Assembly: GCA_020347545.1 (NCBI GenBank)
Contig: CP070731.1
Location: 1,710,641 to 1,719,155, forward strand
From: Flavobacteriaceae bacterium
GTDB taxonomy: Bacteria; Bacteroidota; Bacteroidia; Flavobacteriales; Flavobacteriaceae
Direction of reading: 5' to 3'
Length of the DNA stretch: 8,515 nt
Shown in pieces: positions 5,184 to 8,515 of this stretch; positions within the stretch are counted from its first letter, which is position 1, and every line of letters begins with the position of its first letter. Under the pieces are notes generated by a model that did no database searches, was not told where the DNA came from, and saw only the letters and a program-made list of their open reading frames with translations. The position numbers were made by a program, and so were the translations under genes.

Positions 5184-6548
5184 ATGTTTAAACAAACTAT
5201 CGTTGCATCAATACTTATGGTATTGATTGCTGGTTGTGGGGCCAGATTGAAGCAACCTTTTCAGACTGAAAGCGCCAGAATTGGCGAGGAAACAAAACCC
5301 AAGAACTCAATATTGACAGATGTATTGCCTGAGGAACCCATTGTGGTGGGCGTATATAAATTCCGTGACCAGACCGGTCAATACAAACAGGTAGAAAACG
5401 GAACGAGCTGGAGTACCGCCGTAACTCAGGGAGCTACGACCATATTGTTGAAATCACTTGAAGACTCAAAGTGGTTCACTCCTATTGAACGTGAAAACGT
5501 CAGTAATCTATTGAATGAACGTCAGATCATACGCTCAACCCGTAAGCAATACTCTAACGGACAGAATGTACAAGATGATTCTGATTTACTTCCACCTTTA
5601 CTCTTTGCCGGAGTAATTCTTGAAGGAGGAATTATTTCTTATGATTCCAACATTGTTACGGGAGGTGTAGGCGCACGGTATTTTGGAACCGGAGGATCCA
5701 GCAAATACAGAGAAGACAGGATAACCATTTATCTCAGGGCAATCTCAACATCCAATGGAAAAATCCTTAAAACGGTATATATTTCCAAAACAATTTTGTC
5801 ACAAGCCATTTCAGCCAGTGTGTTCAGATATGTCGATGTAAAAAGGCTGCTCGAGGTTGAAATAGGTATCACTCAAAATGAACCCAAACAACTTGCGGTT
5901 CAGGAAGCCGTGGACAAAGCAGTTGAAGGTCTTATCATTGAAGGTATCATGGATGGTTTATGGACACCCCAGGGAGGCCAGCCAGAGATCGACAGAATTT
6001 CTGCTGCCTACACAAAAGAAGTAGAAGAGGCTAAAAAAACCAAATTATATAACCGGACCTTCGATGACAGAAGAAGCAAACACTCAGCAGGTCTTGTAAT
6101 GGGAGGAGCCTTGATGAACGGAGACTACTCTCAGCAGGACGTGAGCTATAATCTTCAGTTGAACTACAAATTCCTTTTAAACAACAAAAAGTGGGGCCTT
6201 AACCTGTCGGCTGGCATACTTGAACTTGATAAAAACAATGAGGTTTCAAGAAATTACGACACCACTCTTGACGCTAATATGGAATATATCTTCCTGCCCT
6301 ATGAAAACATAAGTCCCATAATTTATGCCGGTATTGGGACAATTTCAGACAGGGGGTTTAGTGATATGCATTTTAAGTTTCAATGGGGTCTGGGCGTTGA
6401 GTTTTTACCCACAGACTTTTTAGGACTTCAATTGTACGGTGAACAGAACATCACATTTACGGATGAATTGGATGGTCTGGTCCAGGGAAAAAGAGACGAT
6501 TATTTTTGGAGGTTTGGTTTAGGAGTTAACTTTTATTTTGGAAGATAG
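5184..6548 (+). CDS. csgG: CsgG, outer-membrane curli secretion channel, with a C-terminal barrel-like domain
   Basis: CsgG forms a nonameric outer-membrane pore for curlins. The 454-residue product is a lipoprotein: its signal ends LIAG|C with the lipid-bearing Cys at 18. Residues about 50-262 align throughout with E. coli CsgG: VGVYKFRDQTGQ, STAVTQGAT, DSKWFTPIER, NLLNERQIIR, GGVGARYFG, SKTILSQ, VFRYVD, RLLEVEIG and the final GLWTPQ. The pore-lining constriction loop reads VENGTSW (70-76) where E. coli has YPASNF, one residue longer and with Trp for Phe56. E. coli CsgG ends near there (277 residues). This one continues with a charged linker (about 263-300) and about eight amphipathic strands (301-454) ending NFYFGR, like an OmpA/OmpW-size barrel. 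The ATG at 5184 is chosen because only it gives a lipoprotein signal. The frame extends back to 5037, but that part overlaps csgF and is not signal-like. Confidence 0.95.
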   Translation: MFKQTIVASILMVLIAGCGARLKQPFQTESARIGEETKPKNSILTDVLPEEPIVVGVYKFRDQTGQYKQVENGTSWSTAVTQGATTILLKSLEDSKWFTPIERENVSNLLNERQIIRSTRKQYSNGQNVQDDSDLLPPLLFAGVILEGGIISYDSNIVTGGVGARYFGTGGSSKYREDRITIYLRAISTSNGKILKTVYISKTILSQAISASVFRYVDVKRLLEVEIGITQNEPKQLAVQEAVDKAVEGLIIEGIMDGLWTPQGGQPEIDRISAAYTKEVEEAKKTKLYNRTFDDRRSKHSAGLVMGGALMNGDYSQQDVSYNLQLNYKFLLNNKKWGLNLSAGILELDKNNEVSRNYDTTLDANMEYIFLPYENISPIIYAGIGTISDRGFSDMHFKFQWGLGVEFLPTDFLGLQLYGEQNITFTDELDGLVQGKRDDYFWRFGLGVNFYFGR

Positions 6549-6550
6549 TT

Positions 6551-8083
6551 ATGAAAAATATAAAATATAAAAAAAATAGCATGAGATCGAATTTAATCAT
6601 CATTATCACGGTATTGATATCGGCGGTTTTTTCATGTAGTGAAGATACGGTTCCTTATTCTGGTGTGGGAAACATAACCGGAAGGGTTGTAGAGGCAGAT
6701 AATTTTAAACCCATAGGAAATGCAAAGGTTGTATTAACTCCAACAAATAACACTGTTTTTACCGACAGTCTTGGATATTTTGAATATGAGCAGGTTGAGG
6801 TTGGAGACTATTCGGTAAGCTCAACCAAAGAAGGGTTTTTAACGGCTTTCAAGCCGGTTACCGTTTCTCTGAATCTGGAGGTGAATACGGTTTTTGAAAT
6901 GGAGATTGAGACCAGTGGAAACAGGCCTCCCTCTGCCCCCAAACTTTTAAGTCCGGAAGATAATGCTACCAATGTTGATTTGGCAGTTGAATTGGTATGG
7001 AGTGCCTCGGATCCGGATCTGGATACCATTCATTATACGATCAGGATCAGAAATGACCGAAATGATGAAATTGAGATGGTTGAAGATCTTCTTGATTCAA
7101 CCTACGTTTTGTCAAATTTGACGAATAACACCAAATATTTTTGGGAGGTTAGTGCCTCAGACCAGATCAATGAACCGGTATGGAGTCCGGCCCAATCGTT
7201 TAGAACAAAGGAAGCGACAGAGAATCGATTCTTATATGTTAAGGAGGTCAATGGAAACAATGTGATTTTTTCTTCCGATGATCAAGGTAATGACTATGCT
7301 ATAACAAATAGCAATATCAATAGCTGGAGGCCAAGGAAGAATTTGGCTACCAATTTAGTTGCCTTTTTAAGAACTGAGAATTTCGAAACTCAATTGTATA
7401 CCATGAATCCGGACGGGTCAAATGTCTTTAAAGTCACCTCAGTATCTGTTGATGGCTTTAAGCAAAGTGAACTAGATTTTTCATGGTCATCCAATGGCTC
7501 AAAATTGATCTATCCTCATTTTGATAAGCTTTATGAAATCAATAAAGATGGAAGCGGCTTAAGGCTGGTGCATCAGACGCCGGACGGAAGTTTTATTTCA
7601 GAGTGTGACTGGAGCAGTGATGGAAACCTTATTGCCTTAAAAACGAATAATTCAAACGGATACAACGTGAGGATTTATACAATTGATCCAAACGGTGCTA
7701 TTGTTGACAACATACTTTCAGGTGTCAATGGTGCTGCTGGTGGTCTTGACCTTTCTATTAACAACAAGCTATTGTTGTATACTTATGACGTTTCTGAATT
7801 TGAAAGTGCCTCATACAGGCAACTGGATTCTCGTTTATTCATATATAATTTTACTACCGGAATCAGCAAGGATATTTCTGTTAACAAAGATAACGGAACA
7901 ATAGATATTGACCCGAGGTTTTCACCAAGTGAGGCTGAAGTGATATTTGTCAACACTTCAAATGATGGTTTATCACAACAATCAATCTATACACAATCTG
8001 TCAATCAGGATAGTGATGAAGTTGGAAACGGTTATAACAGAAAAGTTAAATTTGAAAATGCAATAATGCCGGATTGGGAATAA
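6551..8083 (+). CDS. Curli-operon lipoprotein: carboxypeptidase-regulatory-like, FN3 and TolB-like propeller domains
   Basis: I do not recognise a named gene. The 510-residue product has a lipoprotein signal ending AVFS|C (Cys 29), followed by S-E-D. An acidic pair just after the Cys resembles the surface-export signal of Bacteroidota lipoproteins. Domains in order: residues about 40-120, a CarboxypepD_reg-like beta domain (ITGRVVEADNFKPIGNAKV, DSLGYFEYEQVEVGDYSV); about 126-219, a fibronectin-III-like domain (PPSAPKLLSPEDNATN to WSPAQSFRT); about 226-505, a TolB/WD40-like propeller with repeats such as LYTMNPDGSNVFKVTS, FSWSSNGSKLIYP, LYEINKDGSGLRLV and CDWSSDGNLIALK. It lies 2 bases after csgG with no promoter between, and the operon terminator follows it, so it is translated with the curli genes. 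A surface role in fibre anchoring or carbohydrate/matrix contact is a guess. An in-frame ATG at 6581 would give a more usual signal peptide (MRSN, then the hydrophobic core), so the true start is uncertain. Confidence 0.85.
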   Translation: MKNIKYKKNSMRSNLIIIITVLISAVFSCSEDTVPYSGVGNITGRVVEADNFKPIGNAKVVLTPTNNTVFTDSLGYFEYEQVEVGDYSVSSTKEGFLTAFKPVTVSLNLEVNTVFEMEIETSGNRPPSAPKLLSPEDNATNVDLAVELVWSASDPDLDTIHYTIRIRNDRNDEIEMVEDLLDSTYVLSNLTNNTKYFWEVSASDQINEPVWSPAQSFRTKEATENRFLYVKEVNGNNVIFSSDDQGNDYAITNSNINSWRPRKNLATNLVAFLRTENFETQLYTMNPDGSNVFKVTSVSVDGFKQSELDFSWSSNGSKLIYPHFDKLYEINKDGSGLRLVHQTPDGSFISECDWSSDGNLIALKTNNSNGYNVRIYTIDPNGAIVDNILSGVNGAAGGLDLSINNKLLLYTYDVSEFESASYRQLDSRLFIYNFTTGISKDISVNKDNGTIDIDPRFSPSEAEVIFVNTSNDGLSQQSIYTQSVNQDSDEVGNGYNRKVKFENAIMPDWE

Positions 8084-8106
8084 GTAAATTATTCAGTCAA
8101 TTTATG

Positions 8107-8133
8107 AAAGGCCCGTATTTCGCGGGCCTTTTT
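8107..8133 (+). terminator. Rho-independent terminator of the curli operon
   Basis: AAAGGCCCG (8107-8115) and CGGGCCTTT (8123-8131) form a perfect 9-base-pair GC-rich stem with a 7-base loop (TATTTCG). Five T residues follow through 8133, with another T-run at 8136-8140. It lies 24 bases after the lipoprotein stop. On the minus strand the same hairpin starts immediately after the PorP-like stop codon, but the T-run there is poor, so it may serve that gene weakly. Confidence 0.9.
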
Positions 8134-8515
8134 AGTTTTTGACCTGCCATCTCCTTTTTCGTACATAGGTATTTCCAAGATCATATTGTAAGGTAATCTC
8201 TGCAGTTCCGGCATTATTGCCGATGCTCGAAACAGGATAGTCATAAGAAAGCCCGATCTTGAACTTATCAAATTCCAAGCCCGTAATCGGGTTTATCGAA
8301 AGAAAACTGTTCGAGCCCTGAATTTCCCGATTAAACGTAGCAGAACTCAAAATCCCAATAAAAAAACTTGAAATTTCAAATTCGGCCCCAAAATCAATTC
8401 GGTCATAGGGCCCCTGGTGCATGTAATTTGCCGTCAGGAACAGATATGTACCATCTGTTTTTTGCGAATATCTGTCATCAGGCCTTAAGGTGATCCTGTA
8501 GCCGCCATGAATGGA
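8132..8515 (-). CDS. PorP/SprF-family outer-membrane protein, C-terminal part (5' end outside window)
   Basis: The minus-strand frame is open from the window edge to the TAA at 8134-8132, giving 127 residues of the C-terminus. It shows alternating amphipathic beta-strands of an outer-membrane barrel. FKIGLSYDYPVSSIGNNAGT followed by AEITLQYDL is the characteristic end of PorP/SprF proteins, where the usual form is YSYD...S.L....G.HEI.L. This family is specific to Bacteroidota and includes SprF, needed for export of the gliding adhesin SprB by the type IX system; many paralogues have unassigned partners. The Met at 8422 is internal: the frame continues upstream with good barrel sequence (about SIHGGYRITLRPDDRYSQ), so the gene is not a small 96-residue ORF. 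It converges on the curli operon and its stop codon lies in the T-run of that operon's terminator. Confidence 0.85.
   Translation of the reverse strand, partial: SIHGGYRITLRPDDRYSQKTDGTYLFLTANYMHQGPYDRIDFGAEFEISSFFIGILSSATFNREIQGSNSFLSINPITGLEFDKFKIGLSYDYPVSSIGNNAGTAEITLQYDLGNTYVRKRRWQVKN

Noticed and set aside
8132..8422. A small complete 96-residue minus-strand gene starting at the Met at 8422
   Set aside because: The frame stays open to the window edge and the upstream residues continue outer-membrane barrel sequence, so this is the end of a larger PorP/SprF-type gene.

Overview
The window is AT-rich DNA from a member of the Bacteroidota, most likely a marine-type flavobacterium. Three things point there: promoter-like elements of the Bacteroidota type (TTG, about 20 bases, TAnnTTTG), A/T-rich start regions with almost no Shine-Dalgarno sequence, and the tail of a PorP/SprF-type outer-membrane protein, a family tied to type IX secretion. 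No RNA gene, mobile element or CRISPR array was seen.

Left flank (1-1952): the N-terminal 374 codons of a SulP-family anion transporter run leftward off the edge. It diverges from a complete TetR/AcrR-type regulator. The short AT-rich gap between them holds a -7 box for each gene and a 17-base palindrome that is a plausible operator.

Centre (1953-8083): a compact curli (functional amyloid) secretion operon. A 454-base non-coding stretch carries a perfect 20-base palindrome overlapping the -33 part of a Bacteroidota-type promoter. A leader of about 315 bases with several inverted repeats follows. The genes are a large 351-residue curlin (CsgA-like, 14 exact QxGxxN repeats), a strong intercistronic hairpin, a 146-residue CsgB-like minor curlin, then CsgE, CsgF and CsgG, each only 0-15 bases from the gene before. 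A two-base gap then leads to a lipoprotein with a carboxypeptidase-regulatory-like domain, an FN3 domain and a TolB-like propeller. A strong rho-independent terminator closes the operon.

Inferred working: CsgA and CsgB are exported by Sec, escorted by CsgE to the CsgG pore, and passed out with CsgF. CsgB nucleates CsgA polymerisation at the cell surface. The machinery differs from the E. coli version in three visible ways. CsgE carries an extra N-terminal domain that resembles the amyloid-inhibiting chaperone CsgH. CsgG carries an extra C-terminal domain of about eight amphipathic strands, like a small outer-membrane barrel. The operon also ends in a probably surface-exposed propeller lipoprotein with no E. 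coli counterpart. No csgC and no csgD is present in the window.

Right flank (8132-8515): the C-terminal 127 residues of a PorP/SprF-family protein on the minus strand, converging on the operon terminator.
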